The notes under the pieces are model-generated. The model worked only from the letters and a program-made list of their open reading frames with translations, made no database searches and had not been told where the DNA came from. The position numbers and the translations under genes are program-made. 64,000 bases of DNA. Origin: Actinokineospora sp. NBRC 105648. Lineage in GTDB: Bacteria; Actinomycetota; Actinomycetes; Mycobacteriales; Pseudonocardiaceae. Below are positions 34,400 to 43,162 of the stretch, piece by piece (within the stretch, counting starts at the first letter, position 1; each line of letters starts with the position of its first letter). The stretch lies in the NCBI RefSeq assembly GCF_030269645.1, contig NZ_BSTR01000010.1, forward strand, positions 124,001 through 188,000, read 5' to 3'.

Positions 34400-35278
34400 A
34401 TGACCGCCTTCAAGGCCACTGCGCAACGACGCGAACTGGGCACCGAGCTGCGCCGCGTCCGAGAGAACACCAACCTGACCCTCCACGAGATGGCGAGGAA
34501 GCTCGGCTGGGACCCGTCCAAGCTCTCGCGCATCGAGACCGGGAAGCTCCCGTGCTCGAAGGTCGAGGCGGCGACCATCCTGGCCTACTGCCAAGTGGAC
34601 GGCGCGGAGCTGGACAAGGTCCTGGCCACCTGCGGCAGCGACCTGGACGGCGCCTGGATCCGGGACACCGGCATCCCCGACCGCCAATCGGGTCTGCGGG
34701 TCCACGAGTCGTTGGCCGTGGCGATGTCGTCGTTTGAGCCCTGCGTGATCCCCGGTCTCCTCCAGATCGAGGACTACACCAGGGCCCTGCTCACCGGCAC
34801 CGGTCTGCTCTCCGCGGCCGGGGTCGAAGACCGAGTCCGCATCCGCATGGGCCGCCAGTCCACGCTCCGCAGGCAGTCCCCGCCGAACACGGTCTTCTAC
34901 GTCTCCGAGAACGCCCTGCGGATGCCGGTCGGTTCCCCGCAGACCATGCACGAGCAGATGTTGCACCTGCTCTTCGCGAGTTCCCAACCTCACTGTGTCC
35001 TGCGCGTCGTCCCCGCCGCCAAGTCGGCCATCGCCGCCCTGGACGGTGGGTTCCGCCTGATGGAGTTCACCGACGGCCACCCCGTGGTCAACGTCGACAC
35101 CCTCAACCGCACCTTGTTCCTGGAGCGCTCCGTCGACATCGCGATCTATCGCCTCGTCCTCGGCAGACTCGGGCAAGACGCGTTGAACGTCGCTGATTCC
35201 CGCGTTCTGCTCTCCGATCTCGCCAGTGACTATGACCGGGAGGAGGCACAGGTCCATGCCCCAGACCCATTCGCCTGA
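34400..35278 (+). CDS. XRE-type HTH regulator with DUF5753 domain
   Basis: This 292-residue protein has an N-terminal helix-turn-helix (LGTELRRVRENTNLTLHEMARKLGWDPSKLSRIE, about residues 14-50) and the DUF5753 C-terminal region (EPCVIPGLLQIEDYTRALL, FYVSENALRM, YDREE). Such regulators (BldB/Scr1 neighbourhood) are nearly always paired with a small DUF397 protein and are very abundant in actinomycetes, where they affect development and secondary metabolism. The DUF397 gene overlaps its 3' end here. Confidence 0.94.
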   Translation: MTAFKATAQRRELGTELRRVRENTNLTLHEMARKLGWDPSKLSRIETGKLPCSKVEAATILAYCQVDGAELDKVLATCGSDLDGAWIRDTGIPDRQSGLRVHESLAVAMSSFEPCVIPGLLQIEDYTRALLTGTGLLSAAGVEDRVRIRMGRQSTLRRQSPPNTVFYVSENALRMPVGSPQTMHEQMLHLLFASSQPHCVLRVVPAAKSAIAALDGGFRLMEFTDGHPVVNVDTLNRTLFLERSVDIAIYRLVLGRLGQDALNVADSRVLLSDLASDYDREEAQVHAPDPFA

Positions 35279-35441
35279 GTCCGTCCCACCTTGGCGCAAG
35301 AGCTCCTTCAGCGGCCTCGGCGGCGACTGCGTCGAGGTCGCCCACACCGACTCCGTCGCCGTCCGCGACTCCAAGCACCCCACCGCAGGCACCCTCTCCT
35401 TCCCCCACCCCTCTTGGTCCACCCTCCTGCACACCCTCTGA
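35256..35441 (+). CDS. DUF397 small partner protein
   Basis: This 61-residue protein has the DUF397 core WRKSSFSGLGGDCVEVA followed by VAVRDSKHP, near the classical length. It overlaps the end of the HTH-DUF5753 gene by 23 bases. The pair behaves like a regulator/antagonist module in other actinomycetes. I chose the ATG at 35256; longer in-frame starts at 35226 and 35232 add Arg-rich residues without conservation. Confidence 0.9.
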   Translation: MPQTHSPESVPPWRKSSFSGLGGDCVEVAHTDSVAVRDSKHPTAGTLSFPHPSWSTLLHTL

Positions 35442-35462
35442 CCCGGTCGGCGGCCGCCACCC

Positions 35463-36902
35463 TCAGATCATGTCGGCGAACTTGCTCCGCCCACCGCCGC
35501 CCGGCGGCTTCGGCGGGCCGCCGCCGAGCATGGCCGCCATCGTGGCTTTGCGGAACTCCGCCTGACTGGGCATCTTCTGCTTGTCCTCGTCGAGGTCCTC
35601 GAGTTCCTCCAGCTCGATGGTCGTGCGGAACGGCGCGGTCGTGGTGTACTCCCGGTCCTCGGGCTGTTCGGCCGCCTGCTTCACCTCGAACCGGCTCCCC
35701 GGCGGGAACACCGTCTCACCCTCGCTGCGCTTGATCGTGTTGATCACCGAGGACAGCTCGCCGCCGTGGTGGCCCTTGGCCTCGATGAACAGCGTCACCA
35801 CGTACACTGCCCGGCCGGGCAGGTCCAGCTCCCCGCCGAGCTTGCGGGTGGTCGACTCGAACTGCTCGGCCGCGTACACCCCGCCCGCGGGGAAGCTGCG
35901 TGTGTACCGGTCGAACTGGTCACGGTTCTCAAAGCTGAGCACGCGTTGCACCCGTTGCCGCGTCTTGGCCGTCTTCGCCAAACCACCGATCATGTCTGTC
36001 GTCTTCTGCCCGACCTGGTAGCGCTCACGGACGTTCCCGCTCCGTAGCGCGGCGTTCCAGTCCTTGTACTCACCGCCCTGGTAGCGGTCGAACAGATCCA
36101 CCTCGTGCTCGTTGAGCCCCCACTTCTCCCGCAGCGTCGACCGGAGCAGCCGCACCAGCGCCACGCCGTCGGCCACCTCCACCGTCGAGTCGCTCTCGAG
36201 CAGTTCGTCCAACGCCTGCTGCTCCGACGGGGTGAGCGCCGCGGACTGCGTTTGCAGCACCATGGCCTTTGCCCGTTCCCGGTCCAACGGCTGGCCGTCC
36301 GTCGTCAGCGCGCGCTGGACCGCCCCGGTGTGCGTGGCGACCGGCTCGGTCTCCACCGCCGCCCCGACCGGCTCGCGCATGACGCGGGTGGCGTTCTCCT
36401 CCGCCGCGCGCTCGAACGCGTCCGACGGGTCGCTGACGCGCAGTCCCGTGCCGGTGTCCGTCCCCGCGACCGGCCCAGTGCGCTGCTGGACGACATGCGT
36501 CAGCTCGTGCGCGAGCGTGTGGTCGTCCAATCCGCCGCCACCCACGACGATGTGGCTCCCCGAGGTGTACGCGGCCGCTCCCAGCTCGTGCGCCGACTGC
36601 CGGGCGCCCGCGTCGTCGTGCAGGCGCACGTCGCTGAAGTCGGCCCCGAGCCGCGTCTCGAACTCCGCTCGCTTCCCTGGGTCCAGCGGCCGCCCAGCAG
36701 ACCGCAGCACGTCCTGCACCGTCGACCGCTGCACCGCCTCTTGCCCGGCCCCGCGCAAGAGCGCCGCGACCGCGCTGTTGCCCGCCGTGCGCTGGAGTTC
36801 CAACAGCTGCTCGACGCTTGGCGATCGTGCGCCTGGGGGCTTGCTTGCCGTGTGGTTGTCCTGACCCTCTTGCCTGCGCTTCCGCTCGTCGTGCGCGTGC
36901 AT
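35463..36902 (-). CDS. DUF4157 protein with ADP-ribosyltransferase-like C-terminal domain
   Basis: This 479-residue protein has an N-terminal DUF4157 (eCIS-core) domain, about residues 60-140, with RLGADFSDVRLHDD and the metalloprotease-like HELTH (His132, Glu133, His136). The C-terminal 200 residues follow the R-S-E ADP-ribosyltransferase order: an RVQRVLSF strand (about 317-324), the STS-like FESTT (348-352), and SEGETVFPPGSRFEV with the catalytic ExE pair Glu394/Glu396. It ends in a Gly/Pro-rich tail. ATG at 36902 follows GAGGAG. It has no signal peptide, so export by the neighbouring ESX machine or another system is possible. A toxin role is inference. Confidence 0.78.
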   Translation of the reverse strand: MHAHDERKRRQEGQDNHTASKPPGARSPSVEQLLELQRTAGNSAVAALLRGAGQEAVQRSTVQDVLRSAGRPLDPGKRAEFETRLGADFSDVRLHDDAGARQSAHELGAAAYTSGSHIVVGGGGLDDHTLAHELTHVVQQRTGPVAGTDTGTGLRVSDPSDAFERAAEENATRVMREPVGAAVETEPVATHTGAVQRALTTDGQPLDRERAKAMVLQTQSAALTPSEQQALDELLESDSTVEVADGVALVRLLRSTLREKWGLNEHEVDLFDRYQGGEYKDWNAALRSGNVRERYQVGQKTTDMIGGLAKTAKTRQRVQRVLSFENRDQFDRYTRSFPAGGVYAAEQFESTTRKLGGELDLPGRAVYVVTLFIEAKGHHGGELSSVINTIKRSEGETVFPPGSRFEVKQAAEQPEDREYTTTAPFRTTIELEELEDLDEDKQKMPSQAEFRKATMAAMLGGGPPKPPGGGGRSKFADMI

Positions 36903-37081
36903 CGTTCTCCTCTTTCGAGTGAGGTAGGCGCCGACGATCACGCTACGGATTCCCAAACTGGCGCCGAGAGCTGATCGGGCAACGCGAGGGCACATTCCCT
37001 GGGCCGTTCAGGTCGCGCCGGACCCGACCGGGTGAACCGTCGGTGAATCGGCCGCGAACGCGCGGATTTCGTTGAATCCAC
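36903..37081. promoter_or_regulatory. Divergent region between the DUF4157 and EccD genes
   Basis: About 180 bases with a good leftward ribosome site but no visible rightward Shine-Dalgarno. It contains AT-rich TTTCGTTGAATCC just before the EccD ATG. Promoters in both directions must lie here. Confidence 0.3.
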
Positions 37082-38518
37082 ATGAACCCCGCGCGGGTCC
37101 CCACCCGTGTCCTGGGCATGGCCACCACCGCAGCAGCGGGTTCCGGCGAGATGTGCAGGCTCACGATCTGCGGGCCCGCCTCGCGAGTCGAACTCGCCGT
37201 CCCCGCCCACGTCCCCCTCGCCGACCTGATGCCGACGGTGCTCGGCCACTTGGACCCCGCGCTGGCCACCACCGGCCTCTCGCACGGCGGCTGGGTGTTG
37301 CAGCGCCTCGGTGAGCCCCCGCTGGACGAGGACCAGGGCACCGCCGCCCTCAACCTCTACGACGGCGACATCTTGCACCTGCGCCCCCGCGACGCGCTCT
37401 TGCCGTTGGTGGACTTCGACGACCTCGTCGACGGTATCCACACTGGACTGTCCGCGCGTGAGGACACCTGGCGTCCCTCTTACACCGCGAGGGCGTTCAT
37501 CGTTCTTATGGGTTTGCTCGCCGTCACTGCGGTAATAACCGCGGCGGGTGCGGGTACCGGCCTGATGATGGCCGCTGTCGCCGGTGGCTTGGCCGTCGTC
37601 CTCTTGGGCGCCGCCGCCGCGGCGAGCCGGGCTTTGGGCAACCGCGCCGCGGCGCTCACGTTGGCCTCGACCGGGATCGTCTCCGCGGGCTTGGCCGGTC
37701 TCGGTGTCCCGATGGGCACCCACCCGGTGGCGAACCTGTTCACCGGCCCCGGTGTGCTCGCCTCCACCGGCGCGATGGCCGCCGCCGCGGTGGCGGCGCG
37801 GTTCGCGGTGGGCGGGGCGGACGCGGTGTTCACCGCCATCGGGTTGGCGGGTGCCGTGGCGGCCATCGGCGGCGGTATCGCCGCGGGTACGGGACTCGAC
37901 GGCGCCGCCGGGGCGTCCATCGCCCTGGTCGTCGCGCTCTGCCTCGTCCGCGCCGCGCCACTCGCCGCCGCGCGGATGTCCGGGCTGGCCGTCGACCCGG
38001 TGCCCACCAGCGCACTCGAGTTCCAACAGGACCTCGACCCCCAGCCGAGCGCCCGGGTGCTGCGCAGCGCCGACCGCGCCGACGCCTACCTGACCTCGTT
38101 CTTCACCGCCCTGGGTGTCGTGGCGACCGGGGCGCTGGCGATGCTTGCCCTGAACCCCAGGTGGGACGCCAAGACCCTGGTCGCGGTCACCGCCGTGCTC
38201 ATGCTGTTGCACGCCAGGGAACTCAACGCGGTGTGGCACCGGGTCGCCGCGCTCGTCCCCGCGTTCACCGGTCTGCTCGCCCTCCTACTCGCCTGGGTCG
38301 GCGACATCGAGGCCGCGGGCAGACCACTGGTCGCGGGCGGGCTGGTCGTGGTGGCCGCGCTGGCGCTCACCGCGGCGCAGACGCTGCCCACCCGCAAGCT
38401 CGTGCCGCGCTGGGGTCGCTGGGGCGACCTCCTGCACTGGGCCACCGCCTTGGCCGTGCTCCCGCTGGCCCTCTCGGTGATCGGTGTCTACACCGCCCTG
38501 ATCGCCGCTTGGCGCTGA
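37082..38518 (+). CDS. eccD: Type VII secretion integral membrane protein EccD
   Basis: This 478-residue protein starts with a ubiquitin-like cytoplasmic domain (CRLTICGPASRVELAVPAHVPLADLMPTVL, about residues 25-110) followed by roughly eleven hydrophobic helices (from FIVLMGLLAVTAVITAAG to ATALAVLPLALSVIGVYTAL). EccD lines the membrane channel of ESX systems. The ATG at 37082 has no obvious ribosome site; an in-frame ATG at 37118 is an alternative. It is separated from EccB by 142 bases and lies divergent from the ATPase gene. Confidence 0.95.
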   Translation: MNPARVPTRVLGMATTAAAGSGEMCRLTICGPASRVELAVPAHVPLADLMPTVLGHLDPALATTGLSHGGWVLQRLGEPPLDEDQGTAALNLYDGDILHLRPRDALLPLVDFDDLVDGIHTGLSAREDTWRPSYTARAFIVLMGLLAVTAVITAAGAGTGLMMAAVAGGLAVVLLGAAAAASRALGNRAAALTLASTGIVSAGLAGLGVPMGTHPVANLFTGPGVLASTGAMAAAAVAARFAVGGADAVFTAIGLAGAVAAIGGGIAAGTGLDGAAGASIALVVALCLVRAAPLAAARMSGLAVDPVPTSALEFQQDLDPQPSARVLRSADRADAYLTSFFTALGVVATGALAMLALNPRWDAKTLVAVTAVLMLLHARELNAVWHRVAALVPAFTGLLALLLAWVGDIEAAGRPLVAGGLVVVAALALTAAQTLPTRKLVPRWGRWGDLLHWATALAVLPLALSVIGVYTALIAAWR

Positions 38519-38660
38519 TCACCCGTTCGAGCGAAGCCGTGGCACGACCGAAGCCCGCCTGAGCTCTGTTCGGTCAGCACGGCATGTCCTTGAGCACACG
38601 AAGTCGAGTGAACCCGCCACGGCCCCGCGGTCGTGGTCCAGATGAGAAGGGAGGCAGGCC

Positions 38661-40052
38661 ATGTACAGCAGACGAGACCAGGTCCAGGCGCACTCGTTCC
38701 TGGTGGGCAGGCTCACCAGCGCGGTCCTGCGGGTCGACCCCGACGCGCTCGACCGCCCGCTGCGGCGCACCGTCGTCGGGCTGGCGGGCGGCACCGCGGT
38801 CGCCGGGCTGGTGCTGGTGGTGGTGCTCGTGGTCGGCCTGCTCTCGCCGAAGTCCGGCGGTGCCTGGCGCGAGCCGGGCACCCTGGTGGTCGACGAGGAC
38901 ACCGGCAGCCGCTACCTGTTCGTGGAGGGCAAGCTGCGGCCGGTCCTCAACTACGCCTCCGCCCGGCTCCTCGTCGGCGGCGGTCCCAAGGTCGCCGCGG
39001 TCGGCACCGCCGACCTCAAGGGGGTGCCGCAGGGCGGCCCGATCGGCATCATGGGCGCCCCGGACTCGCTGCCCACCGGCGGCGGGGCGCGGGCCTGGAC
39101 GGTCTGCTCGATGTCCACACCGGACGGTCCCGGCGTCGCCCTCGCCCTCACCGCCGACGTCCCCGGCTCCCCGGCCCCCGCCGCACCCGCCCCTCAGCCC
39201 GCCGCCGGTTCCGCCGCCCAGCCCGCCTCCCCGGCCGCCGAGGGCGCCCTGCTGGTCCGCGCCCCGGACGGCTCCACCCACCTCGCCTGGCACGACCGCC
39301 GGATGCGGGTCACCGCCACCTGGGTGCCCGCCGCGCTCGGCCTGGACCCGGCCACCGTCGTCCCGGTCACCGCGTCCTGGCTCAACACCCTGCCCGCGGG
39401 CCCCGACCTGGGCTCCCCGGACGTCCGGCGCGGCGGGGCGGGCCCGGTCATCGGCGGCGCCCCGACGGTCGTCGGCCAGCTGCTGGAGGTCCCGGAGTCG
39501 GTGGTGGGCCGCAAGTTCTACCTCGTCGAGGCCGGCGGTCTGGTGCCGCTGACCGACACCGTCGCCGCCCTCCTGGTCGCCGACCCGGCCACCCCCGAAC
39601 CCCCGCGCCGCGTCACCGCCTCGGCGCTCGCCAACGTCCCCCTCCACCCCGTACCCGACTGGCAGTCGGCCACCCCCGCCGCCCTGCCCACCCCACTGGA
39701 GCTCGACGGCGGCGCCCCCTGCGTCCGCTGGACCGGCGAGTCCGCCGAGGTCATCGCCGGCCCGCAGATCACCGCGGGCCGCGGCCCCGCCACCCAGGCC
39801 GTCGTCCGCGACGCCCGCACCGCCGACCGCGTCGAGGTCGCCCCCGGCGCAGGCCTCCTGGTCCGAACCCGCCCCGCCCCCGGCGTCCCCGGTGCGGGCC
39901 TCTACCTGGTCACCGACGCAGGCACCAAGTTCCCCGTAGCCAGCGGCGATGCCGCCGCCGCCCTGGGCACCCCCGCCGACACCGCCACCCCCGTCCCCGC
40001 CGACCTCATCGCACTCCTACCGACCGGCCCCGTGCTCGACCGCATCACCTGA
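38661..40052 (+). CDS. eccB: Type VII secretion membrane protein EccB
   Basis: This 463-residue protein opens with MYSRRDQVQAHSFLVGRLTSAVL, the EccB signature, has one transmembrane helix (about residues 38-62) and a large periplasmic-side domain with repeated lobes (SRYLFVEGKLRPVLNYASARLL, VGRKFYLVEAGGLVPLTD, CVRWTGESAEVI). Its length is near the family norm. A strong ribosome site (AAGGGAGG) precedes the ATG. Together with EccC, EccD and the mycosin it makes the core of an ESX system; EccE is not in the window, as in many non-mycobacterial systems. Confidence 0.96.
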   Translation: MYSRRDQVQAHSFLVGRLTSAVLRVDPDALDRPLRRTVVGLAGGTAVAGLVLVVVLVVGLLSPKSGGAWREPGTLVVDEDTGSRYLFVEGKLRPVLNYASARLLVGGGPKVAAVGTADLKGVPQGGPIGIMGAPDSLPTGGGARAWTVCSMSTPDGPGVALALTADVPGSPAPAAPAPQPAAGSAAQPASPAAEGALLVRAPDGSTHLAWHDRRMRVTATWVPAALGLDPATVVPVTASWLNTLPAGPDLGSPDVRRGGAGPVIGGAPTVVGQLLEVPESVVGRKFYLVEAGGLVPLTDTVAALLVADPATPEPPRRVTASALANVPLHPVPDWQSATPAALPTPLELDGGAPCVRWTGESAEVIAGPQITAGRGPATQAVVRDARTADRVEVAPGAGLLVRTRPAPGVPGAGLYLVTDAGTKFPVASGDAAAALGTPADTATPVPADLIALLPTGPVLDRIT

Positions 40053-40278
40053 GCCCCACCCCCCACCCCAACGGATTCGCCCCACAACCCTTCCCCCGCA
40101 ACCCTTCCCCGCACAGCTTCCCCCACTTCTCCACCGGACGGCCCCGGCCCGTTCACCCGATGCCCAAGCCCATGCCGCCCACTTGAACCCGCACCACCCA
40201 AGCCCTTCCACCCACCGACAGACCCGGCTTGGGCTCTAGCCCGCCCCAGAACACCAATCCAGACGAGGAGGACCGACC

Positions 40279-41853
40279 ATGGCCAAGCACCGCACCGACA
40301 ACGACCCGCACACCACCACCCAGCGAGCCGCCACCCCGGTCCTCCCCGCCGCCCTTGTTTACCGCACCGCCCATGTCCTCTCCACCGGCTTCGTCCACCC
40401 CGCCGCCGGAGCTTTTGTCGGCCACCACCCCGGCACGATCGACCCCACAGCCCGGACCGGCTCAAGCGGCACCATCCCGACCGCCGAGATCGAGGCACTC
40501 GCCGGACACCCAGCCCTCGCGGCCACGCCGACCAACACCTCCTCATCCGGCAGCGCACCCACCTCCCCCCGGACCGCCATCACCTCGACCCGGAGCACCC
40601 TGATCTCGTCCGGGAACGCCGCGCCTTCGGCCGAGTACGCACCCGCCTTGACCGGGACCGTCGTGACCTCGACCCGGAGCACCCTGATCTCTTCCGGGAA
40701 CGCCGCGCCTTCGGCCCCGAACGCACCCACTTCGACCGCGACCGTCGTGACCTCGACCTCGAGCAACATGATCTGGTCCGGGATCGTCGTGGCCCCGGCC
40801 CCGAACGCACCCGCTTCGATCCGGAAGGTCGTCACCTCGGCCGCAAGCACACCCGCTCCGGTCCGGAGCGCCGCGACCTCGGCCCTGAGCACCGCGACCT
40901 CGGCTCGGACCGCTCCCACCTCGATTCCGAGCGCCGTCGCCCCGGTCTCGAACACCGTCACCCTGGCCCCGAACTCCCTCGGCCAGCGGCTGAGCACCCC
41001 CGGCCCGGAACTCAGCACCGCCAGCCCAGCCCCAACCGTGTCGGGCCCGAGGCCGAACCCGCCCACCCCGAACCCGACCGCCCCAACCCCGACCTCGTCT
41101 GCCCCGACCTCGACCTCGGCCACCTCAGCCCCGGCCTCCACCACCCCCCACCCCACGGCCGAGCACCTCAACCACGCCGATGGCGACCCCACCCACCTCG
41201 ATCACCCGTACCCCTCAGTTTCCCGTAGGGCGACCGAGTTCCCCACCAACGCGCCCGCCTGCCCAGCCGCGGACCGCGTCCCACTGATCGCATGCTCCAC
41301 CGATCAGCGCCCCGCGAGCCCAGGCCAGTCGAAGACGTCGGCGCACAACACAGTGCCCGTGCGAGCTCAGCTCGCCCCGCCGGCGAACGCACCACAGCCC
41401 GCCCGGTACCCCGCGCGACCAGCCGCCCACCTGATCACGCCCCGCACCGGCCACAGGCTCGCCAACCCGAGCAGCCCGGAAGCCGTGGCGCACAAGGCCG
41501 AGCCCACCCCAGCCCAGCCCGTTCTGGCCGAGCCCGCTCGGACCCAGTTCGCCCCGGCCGAGTCCGCTCGGGCCGAGCCCGCCCCAGCCCAGCCCGCTCT
41601 GGCCGAGTCCGCTCCGGCCCATCCCGCCCGGGCCCAGTCCGCTCCGGTTCGACCCACCCAGCCCACTCCGGTGCTCGCGCCACAGCCCGACCAGGCAGCC
41701 CACCGCCGTCCCACACCACCCGCGCGGGCCAACCCGCAGACTCCCGCCGCGCGCGTGAACGGCCACGTTGGCCTCGCCTACGCACCCCAGAACCTCCGGT
41801 CACCAAGGCCACGGCCGCGGTCGACCGGCGCACCGCTCGACCGCACCACCTGA
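40279..41853 (+). CDS. Low-complexity Ala/Pro/Thr-rich repeat protein in the ESX locus
   Basis: I do not recognise a family. The 524-residue product has no signal peptide. Three 28-residue copies beginning TSTRSTLISSGNAAPSA (the third degenerate) are encoded by an exact 84-bp tandem period (40582-40833). The end is a run of AlaGlu/AlaGlnPro-type repeats. The ribosome site and start (GAGGAGGACCGACCATGGCCAAG) nearly duplicate those of the next gene, a WXG100-like substrate (AAGGAGAACCGACCATGGCCAAG), suggesting a copied 5' end with a replaced body. The opposite strand is also open, so coding status is moderately, not fully, secure. Confidence 0.55.
   Translation: MAKHRTDNDPHTTTQRAATPVLPAALVYRTAHVLSTGFVHPAAGAFVGHHPGTIDPTARTGSSGTIPTAEIEALAGHPALAATPTNTSSSGSAPTSPRTAITSTRSTLISSGNAAPSAEYAPALTGTVVTSTRSTLISSGNAAPSAPNAPTSTATVVTSTSSNMIWSGIVVAPAPNAPASIRKVVTSAASTPAPVRSAATSALSTATSARTAPTSIPSAVAPVSNTVTLAPNSLGQRLSTPGPELSTASPAPTVSGPRPNPPTPNPTAPTPTSSAPTSTSATSAPASTTPHPTAEHLNHADGDPTHLDHPYPSVSRRATEFPTNAPACPAADRVPLIACSTDQRPASPGQSKTSAHNTVPVRAQLAPPANAPQPARYPARPAAHLITPRTGHRLANPSSPEAVAHKAEPTPAQPVLAEPARTQFAPAESARAEPAPAQPALAESAPAHPARAQSAPVRPTQPTPVLAPQPDQAAHRRPTPPARANPQTPAARVNGHVGLAYAPQNLRSPRPRPRSTGAPLDRTT
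40582..40833 (+). repeat. Three tandem 84-bp repeats
   Basis: Copies start at 40582, 40666 and 40750, each beginning ACCTCGACC; the first two are nearly identical and the third is diverged. A further partial copy starts at 40834. They lie in frame in the low-complexity protein gene and encode the 28-residue repeat. Confidence 0.85.
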
Positions 41854-41884
41854 GAAGTCCCCACCCACACAAGGAGAACCGACC

Positions 41885-42172
41885 ATGGCCAAGTACGGCT
41901 ACGACGACGCGACCCTGCAGGGCATCATCAACGCCACCGAGACCGGCCTGCAGGCGATGGGCAACCTCAACTCGGGCGTGATGAACATCCAGGCGATGCT
42001 GCCCCAGGTCAACAACTCGACCTCCGGCATCAAGCTCTCCACCGCGATCGCCGACTGGACCACCGACTTCAACCTGGTGAAGAACCAGCTCGACGCGCTC
42101 AACGTCAAGGCCAACGCGCTGCTCACGGCCAACCGCTCCGCGAACACCGACGCCGACAGCGCGTCCAACTAA
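41885..42172 (+). CDS. WXG100-like ESX substrate (1)
   Basis: This 95-residue all-alpha protein (DATLQGIINATETGLQAMGNLNSGVMNIQAMLPQ..., then KLSTAIADWTTDFNLVKNQLDALN) has two long helices separated by a NNSTSG turn, the helical-hairpin build of WXG100 proteins. The Trp-x-Gly itself is not present; the turn is N-S-T-S-G. It has a good ribosome site (AAGGAG). It is the first of three such small genes in a row downstream of EccB and presumably secreted, alone or as a heterodimer. Confidence 0.8.
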   Translation: MAKYGYDDATLQGIINATETGLQAMGNLNSGVMNIQAMLPQVNNSTSGIKLSTAIADWTTDFNLVKNQLDALNVKANALLTANRSANTDADSASN

Positions 42173-42213
42173 CCCCTCCCCGCACCCGCCCGCACTGTCC
42201 GAAAGGGATCATC

Positions 42214-42504
42214 ATGACCGCGTTCGACATCGACCACGACGGCTACCTCGAGCTCAACGAGCAGCTGTACATGTACGTCCGCCAGCTGGGCGACATCCTC
42301 ACCAACCTCAACGCGTCGCTGAAGAACATCGACGTGGCCACCAGCGGTAAGGCCACCCCGCTGTGGCAGGAGGCCCAGGCCACCTGGACCGCCACCTACA
42401 CCGACATGGAGACCAAGCTGAACAGCCGCTCGCTGGCCTCCATCAACGTCCACGAGATCTTCTCCGAGGGCGACAGCCGCGGCCAGGGCATCATGCTCGG
42501 CTGA
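42214..42504 (+). CDS. WXG100-like ESX substrate (2)
   Basis: This 96-residue helical protein has YLELNEQLYMYVRQLGDILTNLNASLKNI as helix 1 and PLWQEAQATWTATYTDMETKL as helix 2. The turn holds GKATPLWQEA, a variant of the WXG motif (W-Q-E). It ends IMLG without an extended signal. The size and position next to gene 1 suggest a heterodimer partner. The ribosome site is AAGGGA. Confidence 0.84.
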   Translation: MTAFDIDHDGYLELNEQLYMYVRQLGDILTNLNASLKNIDVATSGKATPLWQEAQATWTATYTDMETKLNSRSLASINVHEIFSEGDSRGQGIMLG

Positions 42505-42605
42505 CCCGCCGGGGCACCGGGTGTCCACATCGGACGCCCGGTGCCCCGGCCGGTTCGACCCACCACCACCGACCCGCACCACCGCCACGACCCAGGAGAG
42601 CAGCC

Positions 42606-42992
42606 ATGGCAGGCAACATCACATTCGACGAGGGCCGGTACAACCAGCTCATCAACATCATGACCGACATGGAGTACAAGCTCCTGCACAACGCCACCGC
42701 CTCCGACACCAACCCGCTCGACGCGGACTTCACCCTGCAGCCCGGCACGCAGAAGTGGCAGGCCGCGATCAACCTGGTGGCCAAGGGCAAGACCTTCGGC
42801 GGCTCGGTCGCCCAGCAGAACGAGCTGATCCGCCAGGCGATCGTGAAGTTCCGCAACGCCCTGGAGGCGGCGCGGGACGTGTTCAAGGAGACCGACGACC
42901 TGGCCCAGTACGACATCAGCCGGTTCGTCGCCGAGTTCCCCGACTTCAACGCGGGCGGCGGCTTCAGCGGCCCGCAGGGCGGCCCGCACTGA
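42606..42992 (+). CDS. Small helical ESX-associated protein (3)
   Basis: This 128-residue protein is predicted helical through residue 105 (FDEGRYNQLINIMTDMEYKLL, QKWQAAINLVAKGKTFGGSVAQQNELIRQAIVKF), with a Gly-rich end (NAGGGFSGPQGG). No classical WXG is present (KWQAA lies near the turn). The region FKETDDLAQYDISRF may carry an ESX export signal. It probably forms part of the same substrate set. Confidence 0.75.
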   Translation: MAGNITFDEGRYNQLINIMTDMEYKLLHNATASDTNPLDADFTLQPGTQKWQAAINLVAKGKTFGGSVAQQNELIRQAIVKFRNALEAARDVFKETDDLAQYDISRFVAEFPDFNAGGGFSGPQGGPH

Positions 42993-43162
42993 CGGGGGTC
43001 TCGCAGCCCGGCTGTGGGCGCCGCGGCGACGCCGGGCGGTCGCGCCGGACGGGGTGACCCACCGCCCGCGAACCAGCCCGCACCCGCCGACCGCGCACCG
43101 CGCGGCGCCGACCACCAGCCCGGTCGCGGGACACCGCGGACCACATCCACCGACAAGGAGTC

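Noticed and set aside
41292-41766. Alternative frames on both strands over the second half of the repeat protein gene
   Set aside because: They arise from short-period GC-rich repeats and lack ribosome sites; the frame starting at 40279 is the only one with a proper start.
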